From NCBI GenBank assembly GCA_029557815.1, contig JAKQHX010000028.1:1-39344 (forward strand): a stretch of 39,344 bases of DNA, read 5' to 3'. Source of the DNA: a bacterium. Lineage in GTDB: Bacteria > Patescibacteriota > Saccharimonadia > Saccharimonadales > JAGQNK01. The notes below the pieces were generated by a model. It ran no database searches. It worked only from the letters and a program-made list of their open reading frames with translations, and had not been told where the DNA came from. A program made the position numbers and the translations under genes. Position 1 is the stretch's first letter; each line of letters begins with the position of its first letter. This document shows, piece after piece, positions 15,809 to 23,371 of the stretch.

Positions 15809-16269
15809 TGCAGAAACTATGGGTACTCAGTGGCAGGATAGCGTATTGGTTGAGTTGGCCGCTGCTGTTTCTATATCTGCAGAGGAGTGAGCGGACACGC
15901 GTCTTGGTGGTATGCGGTGACGAAGTTCTGGTGGTGCGCGGCTGGCTGGGTAACGGGCGATGGTGTCTGCCTGGTGGCGGAATACACAGAAACGAACTGC
16001 CAAAGGATGGAGCGGTAAGAGAGCTGATGGAGGAAACAGGCATAGAAGCAAATGCGACAGATTTGCAATTTATTTTTTCAAGAAAGTCTACCCAAAAACA
16101 TGGTCCAGGCTTCAAGATGCATATCTATGCTTTGACGTTAGCAAATAAGCCTAAGCTTCTAAAGCAGAAATTAGAAATAACGCACATTCTATGGATGAAA
16201 AAGCGTGACTTACTGGATAGCCCGCAAGTAGAAGATGATGCAAAGGACATTGTAACGGCTATGCGTTAA
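15808..16269 (+). CDS. Nudix hydrolase with N-terminal hydrophobic segment
   Basis: Nudix enzymes cleave nucleoside diphosphates linked to another group. The Nudix box GGGIHRNELPKDGAVRELM-EETGI is complete (G-x5-E-x7-REL-x-EE-x-G). The first 30 residues contain a hydrophobic stretch (IAYWLSWPLLFLYL) that may tie the enzyme to the membrane, which is unusual for the family. The ATG at 15808 shares one base with the uvrD stop (TGATG), so I prefer it to the GTG at 15805. Substrate unknown; about 153 residues. Confidence 0.85.
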   Translation: MQKLWVLSGRIAYWLSWPLLFLYLQRSERTRVLVVCGDEVLVVRGWLGNGRWCLPGGGIHRNELPKDGAVRELMEETGIEANATDLQFIFSRKSTQKHGPGFKMHIYALTLANKPKLLKQKLEITHILWMKKRDLLDSPQVEDDAKDIVTAMR

Positions 16270-16331
16270 CGCCATGTATACTAAAATAGTTAGCAAGAAA
16301 CTAGGGAAGTCTACAAAAGTAAAGTATAGTC

Positions 16332-16934
16332 GTGAAACTAGATTTTAAATGGAGTAATGACGGCAAGTATCACCAGTACTGTGAGCACTGCCATGCGGAG
16401 GCTATAAGCCGTATCCAGGTCGGCGAGAAAACGTTTTATGCGTGCAGCTCATGCAACGGACGCTACGATAGGTCAATCGTCATTGATCCGGCCATTGTGT
16501 GGTGGGTTGATGACGCTAACGAGTATTGGCACGAGAGCGCCGGTGTCTTTATTAGGAACAAAGATAACCGTTTTCTTTTTTTTGAACGGGTAATATTTCC
16601 ATTTGCACTGACAATCCCATCAGGCCATGTAGACGCGGGCGAAGATGCGGCTGAAGCAGCAAAACGGGAAGTTGCCGAAGAGGTTGGAATTGCCGTCAAA
16701 AGTCTTCGAAAGGTTGCGGTGCATGACGTATGGGGCGATCAGTGTCGCAGGGGTGCTGACGTACATCGCTGGCACGCGTATGTCACAGATAGTACCGAAC
16801 CCACAAGTCCCGTGCTCAATAATGAGGGACTGCGTCCGCGCTGGCTGACACTGGACGAGGCAGTAGCTTCTGACGTGATTATCCCTGTGCGTTATATGAT
16901 AGAGAATTACAAGGAACGCATCATTTCATCCTGA
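16332..16934 (+). CDS. Nudix hydrolase with N-terminal zinc ribbon
   Basis: This is a 200-residue protein. Residues 17-20 (CEHC) and 38-41 (CSSC) form a zinc ribbon. The Nudix domain follows, with the box GHVDAGEDAAEAAKREVAEE-VGI complete at about 97-119. The layout recalls NudC-type NADH/NAD-capped RNA hydrolases, which also place a zinc ribbon before the Nudix fold, but the NudC-specific residues downstream are not clearly present. The start is a GTG at 16332 with a TATAGT box just upstream. The 3' end overlaps the convergent kinase gene by 28 bases. Confidence 0.8.
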   Translation: MKLDFKWSNDGKYHQYCEHCHAEAISRIQVGEKTFYACSSCNGRYDRSIVIDPAIVWWVDDANEYWHESAGVFIRNKDNRFLFFERVIFPFALTIPSGHVDAGEDAAEAAKREVAEEVGIAVKSLRKVAVHDVWGDQCRRGADVHRWHAYVTDSTEPTSPVLNNEGLRPRWLTLDEAVASDVIIPVRYMIENYKERIISS

Positions 16935-17605
16935 GCGTCCGCCGCAGGCAGCCCTTGTTTGCACTCCAATGCAAATGTGATAAGCCGCCGGGCAATAGGG
17001 AATATCCTCTCTTGCGCAATCCGTTTGCCGGATTTTTCTGGCGTGTCCTCGTAGAAACCGCTCGTGTCAAGCACGACGTCAAAGTCATCGTGGTCGTTGA
17101 ACAAATCAAAACCGTAGAGCCGCATGAATAAACTGCGGGTATAACTGTCCTTGTCGTGTATAAGCCGCCGAGCGTCATCTACGGTTGGTCGGGCTGCTGC
17201 CGGGTAAGAAGCTAAGCATCTCTGGACCCGGGTATCTTCATCCGCATACACAAACACTCGTAGGGCATCTTCTTCCCAAAGCCATGGAGTTGCCCAGGCA
17301 TCGACGACAGCATCTGGCGTATCGCGCAATTTAGCAAGTATAAGCCCGTCAAGTTCCCGATCAATATGATCACCTTGCCGCGCTTCTTGTATATCATCGG
17401 CCAAGTCCGTCGCCCAAACCGATTGCTCATCAGTCTGGACGCCAACAAGTTTCAGTAATTGTGATGTGGCGTCAAACCATGGGCGACCGAGCGATTCCGC
17501 AATCAAAGACGAATAGTTGCTTTTGCCTGATGCAGTCAACCCTGAGAATAAGATAGGTACAGGTGGGTCGAATGTTGGTTCTGCGGGCTTTTCGACGAGG
17601 CTCAT
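16907..17605 (-). CDS. P-loop kinase, cytidylate-kinase-like
   Basis: This is a protein of about 232 residues. Walker A GLTASGKS lies near residues 20-27. Further on come VVDAWATPWLW, a lid-like region with Arg (RVQRCLASYPAAARPTVDDARRLI) and DVVLDTSGF, the order seen in cytidylate-kinase-like (AAA_18/CMP-kinase) proteins that phosphorylate small molecules. The true substrate is unknown. The ATG at 17605 is preferred over the TTG at 17644 because TACACT lies 9 bases upstream, the genome's usual promoter layout. It is convergent with and overlaps the Nudix gene, and divergent from the G5 protein gene. Confidence 0.75.
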   Translation of the reverse strand: MSLVEKPAEPTFDPPVPILFSGLTASGKSNYSSLIAESLGRPWFDATSQLLKLVGVQTDEQSVWATDLADDIQEARQGDHIDRELDGLILAKLRDTPDAVVDAWATPWLWEEDALRVFVYADEDTRVQRCLASYPAAARPTVDDARRLIHDKDSYTRSLFMRLYGFDLFNDHDDFDVVLDTSGFYEDTPEKSGKRIAQERIFPIARRLITFALECKQGLPAADAQDEMMRSL

Positions 17606-17614
17606 GTTTCGGTC

Positions 17615-17620
17615 AGTGTA
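17615..17620 (-). promoter_or_regulatory. -10 box of the P-loop kinase gene
   Basis: TACACT within CGTTACACTGA lies 9 bases before the ATG at 17605. It decides the start choice for this gene. Confidence 0.5.
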
Positions 17621-17674
17621 ACGGTTGGCTTGCTGCTCGGTCAAGGCTATTCAAGAAAATCAGGGAGGTAAGCG

Positions 17675-17714
17675 TATAAGAGCCGTCCTTGATGAGAAGC
17701 CGCGGGCTTTTTAT
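17675..17714. other. Hairpin with T-rich flank in the divergent intergenic region
   Basis: TATAA.AGCC pairs with GGCT..TTATA, followed by a T-rich flank on the plus strand. It resembles a terminator, but both neighbours start here and run away from it. It may be a regulatory leader element or the end of an unrecognised short transcript. Confidence 0.35.
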
Positions 17715-17796
17715 AAGGGGTAAAATCTGTTACAGTGAAAGCTGGTTAATAACAGGCCCATCTTTGGTGAGAGTCACTGCTATAAGCAAGTCTCCA

Positions 17797-17802
17797 TATA
17801 AG
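17797..17802 (+). promoter_or_regulatory. -10 box of the G5 protein gene
   Basis: TATAAG lies 6 bases before the ATG at 17809. A second TATAAG occurs about 20 bases upstream. Confidence 0.5.
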
Positions 17803-17808
17803 AGCGCT

Positions 17809-19026
17809 ATGAGCAAAAGATATAACGTAGGCAAGCAGTATCGTCCCTATATCGATCGATTTCATAATCACCCGTATGCCATACCGGTGACAACTTTTTT
17901 GGTGCTATTTTTTGTTTCGATTGCGAGCTTTATCGGTCTCAACGCCCGAACTGATCCGCCGAGCGATTCGCACATCATTGAATTTTCCGTTGAGGGCGAA
18001 CGGCGATCAATCCCAACCCGCGCAAAGACTGTCGGTGAATTCCTGAGGAAGGTTGACGTCAAATTAGGGCAAAACGACATCGTCGAACCAAACGCCGAAA
18101 CGAAGATTGACGACGAAAAATTCCACATCAATGTATATCGGGCACGTCCTGTTACCATCGTTGATGATGGACGGGAGCGCAAGTTTGCCTACAGTGCTGC
18201 AACGACGCCGCGGAGTGTCGCCAAACAGGCTGGCATAAAAGTCTATCCGGAAGACCGTGTCGAATCCAAGGTGCCGGAAAGCTTTCTAAAAGAGGGTGTG
18301 CTTGGTGAAAAGGTGGTTATCGATCGATCGACGGCCGCCAATGTCAACCTCTACGGTTCACATGTGCCGATTCGTACACATGCCCGGACGGTTGGGGAAC
18401 TGCTCGACGAGAAGAATATAGAAGTAGCTGCCAAGGACGAGGTCAAGCCCTCACTGGATACGGCCATAAAGCCCAATATTCAGATTTTTGTCGTAAGGCC
18501 CGGCACCAAACTCGCAACCGTACAGGAAGATATTCCGATGCCGGTCGAGACGATCGAAGACCCACGGCTATCATTCGGTGTCCAGGCAGTCCGTCAGGAA
18601 GGATCTCCTGGCAAAAAAGTCGTAACCTATCAAATTATCTTAGAGAATGGTAAAGAGATCGGCCGCAAAAAAATCCAAGAAGTAGTTGCGGTTGAGCCCG
18701 TAAAGCAAATTGTCGCCAAGGGCAAGGCTGTATATATCGCTGACAACCACTCAGCCATCATGTCGGCGGCAGGTATTCCGGCCTCGCAGCAAGCGGCAGC
18801 CGATTATATCATCAGCCACGAATCAGGCTGGCGCGTCAACGCGACAAACGCTGGTGGATGTGCTGGCCTTGGACAGGCTTGCCCTGGTAGCAAACTAGCG
18901 GCAGCTTGTCCGAATTGGCAGACGGACCCTGTTTGCCAGATGGGTTTCTTCAATAGTTATGCTGTCGGCCGATACGGCAGTTGGAACGCGGCATACGAAA
19001 CATGGTTGAGCCAGCGTTGGTGGTAG
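17809..19026 (+). CDS. YabE/Rpf-like cell-wall protein: DUF348 repeats, G5 domain, lysozyme-like domain
   Basis: This is a protein of about 405 residues. It has a short basic N-terminus and a membrane anchor (about 24-44, IPVTTFLVLFFVSIASFIGL). Three DUF348-type repeats follow (about 55-225; each has a TVGEFL/SVAKQA/TVGELL helix). A G5 domain (about 235-310, RQEGSPGKKVVTYQIILENG) is next. The C-terminal domain of about 75 residues (YIISHESGW ... AGLGQACPGSKL ... YGSWNAAYETW) has a Glu in the position of the catalytic Glu of lysozyme-like transglycosylases. Related proteins in Actinobacteria and Firmicutes cut peptidoglycan and promote resuscitation. Here it would remodel the cell's own wall or a host wall. 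The ATG at 17809 is chosen over 17689 because it gives a clean anchor and a -10 box sits 6 bases upstream. Confidence 0.88.
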   Translation: MSKRYNVGKQYRPYIDRFHNHPYAIPVTTFLVLFFVSIASFIGLNARTDPPSDSHIIEFSVEGERRSIPTRAKTVGEFLRKVDVKLGQNDIVEPNAETKIDDEKFHINVYRARPVTIVDDGRERKFAYSAATTPRSVAKQAGIKVYPEDRVESKVPESFLKEGVLGEKVVIDRSTAANVNLYGSHVPIRTHARTVGELLDEKNIEVAAKDEVKPSLDTAIKPNIQIFVVRPGTKLATVQEDIPMPVETIEDPRLSFGVQAVRQEGSPGKKVVTYQIILENGKEIGRKKIQEVVAVEPVKQIVAKGKAVYIADNHSAIMSAAGIPASQQAAADYIISHESGWRVNATNAGGCAGLGQACPGSKLAAACPNWQTDPVCQMGFFNSYAVGRYGSWNAAYETWLSQRWW

Positions 19027-19052
19027 GGGTTGGCCCTTGCTTTGCTGCATGC

Positions 19053-19062
19053 GGTACACTAG
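19053..19062 (+). promoter_or_regulatory. Promoter -10 region of ksgA (GGTACACTAG)
   Basis: The -10 box TACACT (19055-19060) lies 6 bases before the ATG at 19067. The same 10-mer precedes metG at 32915-32924. Confidence 0.6.
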
Positions 19063-19066
19063 GGAA

Positions 19067-19864
19067 ATGACACATACCCCTCCGCCAAAGAAATCACTCG
19101 GACAGCACTGGCTACACGACGCCGATGCTCTCGGGGCTATGTGTGATGCCGCCGAGGTAGGTGCTGATGATACGGTACTTGAGATTGGCCCTGGTCTTGG
19201 GACACTGACTACCCTGCTAACTAAACGGGCTAAAGCTGTCGTGGCCGTTGAATTCGATGAATCTCTGGCCCAGGCTTTGCCGGGCAGGGTAGGGGCTGAC
19301 AACCTCACCACCCAGCAGCATGACATCTTGACCTTTGATCTCACGACGCTACCCAGGGGCTACAAAATCGTCGCAAATATACCATACTATTTGACGAGTA
19401 ACCTCATTCGGGTCATAAGTGAGTCATTGAATCCTCCGGCGGTCGCTGTGCTATTAGTACAAAAAGAGGTAGCCGAGCGTGTTGCAGCTCGTCCGGGCGA
19501 TATGTCGCTCCTCAGTGTCAGCGCACAGTTTTATTGGGAAGTCGCAAACGGCAGAGAGGTGTCCGCAGGACTCTTTACGCCACCCCCCAAGGTTGATTCG
19601 CAAATTCTCATTTTGAAAAAGCGTTCAGAGCCACTCTTTCCAGGGGTAGATATTCAGGTTTTTTTCCAGATAGTGAAGGCCGGATTTTCATCTCGCCGGA
19701 AGACATTGCTGAATTCCCTGAGCGCCGGACTACGTATAGACAAGAAGCGAGCAGGGGAGCTGCTGACGACTGCGAAGGTAGAGACCGGACTGCGGCCGCA
19801 ATCCCTTGCCCTGCCCCAATGGTATGCCCTGTATCAGGCTGCGCAATCCCTGAAACTGGTATAG
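19067..19864 (+). CDS. ksgA: 16S rRNA (adenine-N6)-dimethyltransferase KsgA/RsmA
   Basis: The enzyme dimethylates two adjacent adenines near the 3' end of 16S rRNA during small-subunit assembly. The 265 residues are typical. Motifs: KKSLGQHWLHD at the N-terminus, SAM-binding EIGPGLGTLT, VAVEFDE, the catalytic IVANIPYYLTS (N-x-PY type), VQKEVAERVAA, and FTPPPKVDS. The ATG at 19067 gives the usual N-terminus and has its -10 box 6 bases upstream; an upstream TTG frame start would add 10 unneeded residues. Confidence 0.96.
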   Translation: MTHTPPPKKSLGQHWLHDADALGAMCDAAEVGADDTVLEIGPGLGTLTTLLTKRAKAVVAVEFDESLAQALPGRVGADNLTTQQHDILTFDLTTLPRGYKIVANIPYYLTSNLIRVISESLNPPAVAVLLVQKEVAERVAARPGDMSLLSVSAQFYWEVANGREVSAGLFTPPPKVDSQILILKKRSEPLFPGVDIQVFFQIVKAGFSSRRKTLLNSLSAGLRIDKKRAGELLTTAKVETGLRPQSLALPQWYALYQAAQSLKLV

Positions 19865-19870
19865 TATAGA

Positions 19871-19892
19871 TTTACTTAACACGTTAAGTAAA
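19871..19892. promoter_or_regulatory. 22-bp near-perfect palindrome (operator candidate)
   Basis: TTTACTTAAC and GTTAAGTAAA, exact inverse complements, are separated by two bases (AC). MarR-family regulators bind palindromes of this size, and a MarR gene lies 1.7 kb downstream. The site is between ksgA and the next gene, just upstream of a TATAAG box at 19926. It could also be read as a weak transcript-end hairpin for ksgA, but no T run follows. Confidence 0.6.
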
Positions 19893-19982
19893 TACTATGA
19901 TGAATACCACGAAGCTTTCTTGATATATAAGCCGCTTATGACTTTTACTTTTGCTCCCTGTTTCGGTACTCTAGTAGTTGAT

Positions 19983-21572
19983 ATGTATCCCGAAAATCAA
20001 AACCAAGGCGGATACCCAAACCAGGCACCTCAACAGCAACCTGGTTATCCGGGTGTTCCTCCTGCGCAACCGACCCCATCGGTCTACGGGCCGCAGCAAT
20101 ACTCACCGATGCCGGTCAACGGCCAAGGCGTGCCTGGCCAACCTTCGCCCAAAAATAGCAAAAAGCTGCTCATTGTCATTGTTGTGTTGACGCTTCTGCT
20201 AGCCGTTGCTATCGGTGCGGCAGTATTCATGAACCTCCAAAAAACCAGCAACCAAACCGGTCAGGACATAACCCAGGCCTATAGCTCACCTGTCGGTCTG
20301 GTGCCAGGGATGCAAGCGGCAAGTGTCCGGTCAGGCACGTTCAAGCTTCGTGCAAGCTATGTCACCGGAGGTGAATTTACGCGCGAGGGAACGTTTTCTG
20401 CGGAGGATGGACATGTGAACTTCAGTATGGTACCAGATGCAGATCGGGTAAATGAGCTGATGGAATATCTTCACAGCCGCCAGGATAGCAAGGTTGCTTT
20501 TGACGCTGCGAAACATGGGGTTAGCAAACACATTTCCTACGACTTTGCGGCCATGCTTGGCTACTACTATCTCTACGATCAGAACGCAGGTGAACTCAGT
20601 GGCTTTATCCCTGCCGTTGAAGCGGCCAAGTCTGCCCCAACCGCGGATAAACGCTATACGCTAACCACGGCTTGCGATGCAGCCCTCGCAGACGTCAAAA
20701 AACAAACCGATATGAACACGGTAGGACTGGCGTTCGAAGTGCAAAGTGTGGGTGTGAACAAGAAACAAGCAACCGTTAGCTTTGCCACCTTGCGGACAAT
20801 CGATAAATCCGTCGTAGCGTTTTTTGACAATTGTTTTGACCTGGACCAGCCTGCCGCCCTGAACCTAAAGAAATTTGTGGATAGGCGCAGGGAGAATGTC
20901 ACCAAAAGTCCGACATTCACATACTGGCAAGAGGGTGGCGTAAATTACCTCGACGTGAGTGCTCCGGCGAAAGATACGCCGTTTGGAGGTGAACTTCACT
21001 TTGAGCTGAAGGATCTCAGTTCATCAGCCGCTGATGACGGGGGCGGCACGGCTGGCTCGTATGTGGAGAGGCGAAACCAGTTCGGGCTCGCTTATAGTTT
21101 ATGTCGGGTGGATCCGGTCGTTATGAGGACCCCTTCTGATGGATATAGGTTTATCCGCGAAGACCCAGCCTATGCATACCCGAGCATTCTTGATACGGGC
21201 TACTACTGTTCAACCCTTGATGTACCGCCGCAGTTTTTCCCACCAAGCACCATTGCCCTCGCATCGGCAACCGGCGCAAATGTCTCTGTGGCCGGGGCAC
21301 CAGTGCATGGCTTGCGCGGCCTGCATGACCTTGTGTACGAAGTTGAGAAGTACAACCTTAGCAACAAACGATATCCAGGGCCTATAGAGTTCCGGGATAT
21401 GGCGAGCGGCAACATGGATGCTCTTACGGCGGTAACTCAAGCCGCCTTTGCCGCAAAGACACTTGTCTATACACCGCAGCCGGCGGAGTGCGTAGGGACG
21501 TGTAACGACTTTGTGCTAAGCTTTGTCGCGGCTCCGAATGTCCAGGTCCAGCGTACGACCTACAAGCCATAA
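19983..21572 (+). CDS. Membrane-anchored protein with Pro/Gln-rich N-terminus
   Basis: This protein of about 529 residues is of unknown family. Residues 1-60 are rich in Pro, Gln, Gly and Tyr (MYPENQNQGGYPNQAP) and would be cytoplasmic. After PKNSKK one membrane segment follows (about 62-85, LLIVIVVLTLLLAVAIGAAVF). The remaining 440 residues are outside. They include a region of about 90 residues after the anchor (TFKLRASYVTGGEFTREGTFS, beta-rich), a helical middle, and a C-terminal part with several Cys (SLCRVD, YYCSTLD, AECVGTCND) that may form disulfides. A second possible start is the ATG at 19938, which also has a -10 box 6 bases upstream; 19983 is chosen because its product begins with a typical tail. 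The operator candidate at 19871 lies upstream. Confidence 0.75.
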   Translation: MYPENQNQGGYPNQAPQQQPGYPGVPPAQPTPSVYGPQQYSPMPVNGQGVPGQPSPKNSKKLLIVIVVLTLLLAVAIGAAVFMNLQKTSNQTGQDITQAYSSPVGLVPGMQAASVRSGTFKLRASYVTGGEFTREGTFSAEDGHVNFSMVPDADRVNELMEYLHSRQDSKVAFDAAKHGVSKHISYDFAAMLGYYYLYDQNAGELSGFIPAVEAAKSAPTADKRYTLTTACDAALADVKKQTDMNTVGLAFEVQSVGVNKKQATVSFATLRTIDKSVVAFFDNCFDLDQPAALNLKKFVDRRRENVTKSPTFTYWQEGGVNYLDVSAPAKDTPFGGELHFELKDLSSSAADDGGGTAGSYVERRNQFGLAYSLCRVDPVVMRTPSDGYRFIREDPAYAYPSILDTGYYCSTLDVPPQFFPPSTIALASATGANVSVAGAPVHGLRGLHDLVYEVEKYNLSNKRYPGPIEFRDMASGNMDALTAVTQAAFAAKTLVYTPQPAECVGTCNDFVLSFVAAPNVQVQRTTYKP

Positions 21573-21597
21573 TCCTTGATGTGTTAACTTTTGGGGC

Positions 21598-21603
21598 TAT
21601 AAT
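21598..21603 (+). promoter_or_regulatory. -10 box of the MarR gene
   Basis: TATAAT lies 9 bases before the ATG at 21613, with no ribosome binding site in the gap, so the transcript is probably nearly leaderless. Confidence 0.6.
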
Positions 21604-21612
21604 GAGAATAGT

Positions 21613-22077
21613 ATGTCGTTTAATGACAACATCGGTTATTTGCTCCAGCATACGGCAACCTCGCTTGCCCGACAATCTGACCAGATGCTCCAAGAGCGTC
21701 TCGGGATAGGCTTTTCGCAGTTCAAGATCATGATGGTACTACAGTGGAACCCGAGCGTGCAGCAGCGTCATATAGCAGAACGCCTGGGGCAAACAGAAGC
21801 TAGCATTAGCCGGCAGATAAAACTCATGCACGAAGATGGGCTCCTGCAGAGTACCGTACGGCCAGAAAACCGTCGCGAGCACGTTACGACGCTTACCCGC
21901 AAAGGTGAACGGCTTGCCGACGAAGCGTCGTCGCTGCTTAATCAGTACCATGCTCCCATCTTTGCGACGCTTAGCGAGAAGCAGCAGCGCCAGTTCGCTG
22001 AAGTGTTGGAACGGATGCATCAAGAAATCTGTCGAGGTGACCGTGTGGGCCGCTGCCACCAGAGTTATTTGGACTAG
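21613..22077 (+). CDS. MarR-family transcriptional regulator
   Basis: This is a 154-residue winged-helix protein. The N-terminal dimerisation helix, the HTH (SVQQRHIAERLGQTEASISRQIKLMHEDGL) and the wing (ENRREHVTTLTRKGERL) are in the family order. MarR proteins are usually repressors released by small ligands or oxidation; here one Cys (QEICRGDR) and one more near the C-terminus are present. Two TAAGTAAA-containing palindromes nearby (19871-19892 and 22607-22623) are candidates for its operators. It is followed directly by the tmRNA promoter, which overlaps its stop codon. Confidence 0.9.
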   Translation: MSFNDNIGYLLQHTATSLARQSDQMLQERLGIGFSQFKIMMVLQWNPSVQQRHIAERLGQTEASISRQIKLMHEDGLLQSTVRPENRREHVTTLTRKGERLADEASSLLNQYHAPIFATLSEKQQRQFAEVLERMHQEICRGDRVGRCHQSYLD

Positions 22078-22103
22078 ACATAAGCGTAATTATACGGTAT
22101 AAT
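22075..22103 (+). promoter_or_regulatory. Promoter of tmRNA
   Basis: TAGACA (22075-22080) and TATAAT (22098-22103) are separated by exactly 17 bases. The -35 box overlaps the stop codon of the MarR gene. Confidence 0.75.
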
Positions 22104-22141
22104 AATCGATAGCCCTTGAAAAAAAAGGGTCAAATAGACAT

Positions 22142-22535
22142 GGGGCTGAATTTTAAGCTCGACGTTGGAACTTTATCAATTAGCTCAGCAGGTCGCTTGT
22201 CAGCGTATAGACGAAACCAATAAATGCAAAAGCATTTGATCGCGTAGCTGCTATCAAGGACTTGGCTTCACGCCTTGCTCCTCAGCCGCTCGCAACAGCT
22301 GCCTAATTATTTGGACAGCCGCGTTATACGTGACGTCAGATAGCGTATCGACGCGCCATATTTTTCTGGCTGCGTTCGGCTACTGATCCTTGAGCTGAAT
22401 CAAGACTATAGGATCAACCCTTTTGTAGTTTTTGGTCATTTTCATCTACGAGAGGTACGCCAAATGACCTAAGCCTGTAGGATAGACTAATTAGATAAGC
22501 TAGCGGACCCGGAGGGCAGTTCTCCGGCAGCTCCA
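22142..22535 (+). ncRNA. ssrA: Transfer-messenger RNA (tmRNA) with an unusually long tag
   Basis: tmRNA rescues stalled ribosomes and tags the unfinished protein for degradation. The ends form the acceptor stem GGGGCTG (22142-22148) with CAGCTCC (22528-22534). CTCGACG in the 5' part and TAAGCCTGTAG and GCGGACCCGG near the 3' end match conserved tmRNA segments. The tag frame I favour starts at GCA (22226) and runs 26 codons to TAA (22304-22306). It begins AKAFDRVAAI and ends PQPLATAA, close to the usual ALAA degron. The T-arm stem CCGGAG/CTCCGG closes a loop GGCAGTT that lacks the usual TTCRA. After the discriminator A the genome reads CAA, so CCA must be completed by enzyme. The mature 5' end is inferred; the promoter predicts a processed leader of about 30 bases. 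Confidence 0.88.
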
Positions 22536-22539
22536 CAAA

Positions 22540-22571
22540 AAACGCATCAGAGGAATCTGGTGTTTTTTTGT
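22540..22571 (+). terminator. Terminator of tmRNA
   Basis: CGCATCAGA pairs with TCTGGTGT (with one or two G-T pairs) around GGAA and is followed by a run of T. Confidence 0.8.
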
Positions 22572-22587
22572 TTCCTGTGACAGAAAT

Positions 22588-22604
22588 TATTCACTTTGTG
22601 AATA
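22588..22604. promoter_or_regulatory. Inverted repeat TATTCAC/GTGAATA
   Basis: A 7-bp perfect inverted repeat with a 3-base spacer (TTT) lies between the tmRNA terminator and a small ORF. It may be an operator. Confidence 0.35.
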
Positions 22605-22606
22605 TT

Positions 22607-22623
22607 TTTACATACTAAGTAAA
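22607..22623. promoter_or_regulatory. Possible second MarR-type operator
   Basis: TTTAC and GTAAA flank ATACTAA. The right half (CTAAGTAAA) differs by one base from the half-site TTAAGTAAA of the palindrome at 19871. Confidence 0.35.
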
Positions 22624-22655
22624 AAACGATGTTTAGACTAAAAGTAGGAGGAGAT

Positions 22656-22754
22656 ATGGGTAACAGAACTACGCCTCGCTACTACATCCGCGACAGCGAA
22701 ACAAACGAACTATGGTGCCTTGATGCCCGACGGCTCGCAGGCTCGGCTGCCTGA
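22656..22754 (+). CDS. 32-aa small protein with strong ribosome binding site
   Basis: The ATG at 22656 is preceded by AGGAGGAG at good spacing. The 32-residue product begins MGNRTTPRYYIRDSETNELW and ends LAGSAA. It has no membrane segment. The Arg/Tyr-rich start followed by a D-E-T-x-E-L-W-C element looks like a real small-protein sequence rather than random codons. Two inverted repeats lie directly upstream. Function unknown. Confidence 0.5.
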   Translation: MGNRTTPRYYIRDSETNELWCLDARRLAGSAA

Positions 22755-22892
22755 GTGGCAGAAGTGCACCCTGGGAATCGCTGGGGGATATTGAAATGCA
22801 CTGTGGTGGCGTACTAGGGTGAACAAAGGCTGTAATAATATTCACAGTTCTCTGTGCCGTAGCAGCGTAGAGTCAGTCAAGAGGAGTATGCC
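22755..22892 (+). other. Intergenic region before the PEBP gene
   Basis: No gene is seen. TAGAGT near 22870 could be a -10 box for the PEBP gene. Confidence 0.3.
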
Positions 22893-23336
22893 ATGACTAT
22901 AACGAGTACAGCATTTCAGAACGATGAAGAAATACCAAGGGAATACGGTTTTGATGGCAGAAATGTGAATCCACCGCTGACATTTTCTGAAGTAACCTCA
23001 GAGGCAAAAAGTCTTGCATTGATCCTTGAAGATCCGGATGCGCCAGGTGGGGTGTTCGTCCACTGGATCTTATACAGCATGTCACCCGCTACCCTGCAGG
23101 TCTTGGAAGGAGAGCTGCCGCGAGGGGCAAAGCAGGCGACAAATGACTACGGTACTGTCGGGTATGGTGGTCCGAGGCCGCCCTCGGGTACGCACAGGTA
23201 TGTATTCAAGTTATTTGCCCTAGATGACTTGCTTGATGAGCTTCGTGCTACGGATGGTAGAGAAGCCTTTTACGAAGCCGTAGAGGGCCACATCCTGGAT
23301 GAAGCCGTCATTACGGGTCTCTTTGAAGCGGCTTGA
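22893..23336 (+). CDS. PEBP family protein (YbhB/YbcL-like)
   Basis: This 147-residue cytoplasmic protein belongs to the phosphatidylethanolamine-binding family. Family motifs are NVNPPLTF, LILEDPDAPGG, FVHWILYSM and GYGGPRPPSGTHRYVFKLFAL, which form the anion-binding pocket. The bacterial role is poorly known. The start is supported by GAGGAG 7 bases upstream. A promoter for the next gene overlaps its stop. Confidence 0.94.
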   Translation: MTITSTAFQNDEEIPREYGFDGRNVNPPLTFSEVTSEAKSLALILEDPDAPGGVFVHWILYSMSPATLQVLEGELPRGAKQATNDYGTVGYGGPRPPSGTHRYVFKLFALDDLLDELRATDGREAFYEAVEGHILDEAVITGLFEAA

Positions 23337-23365
23337 TTGACCTTACGCTTGAATCATGCTACAAT
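23337..23365 (+). promoter_or_regulatory. Promoter of the DEAD-box helicase gene
   Basis: TTGACC (23337-23342) and TACAAT (23360-23365) are separated by exactly 17 bases. The transcript would have a leader of about 130 bases. Confidence 0.7.
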
Positions 23366-23371
23366 ACCGGT

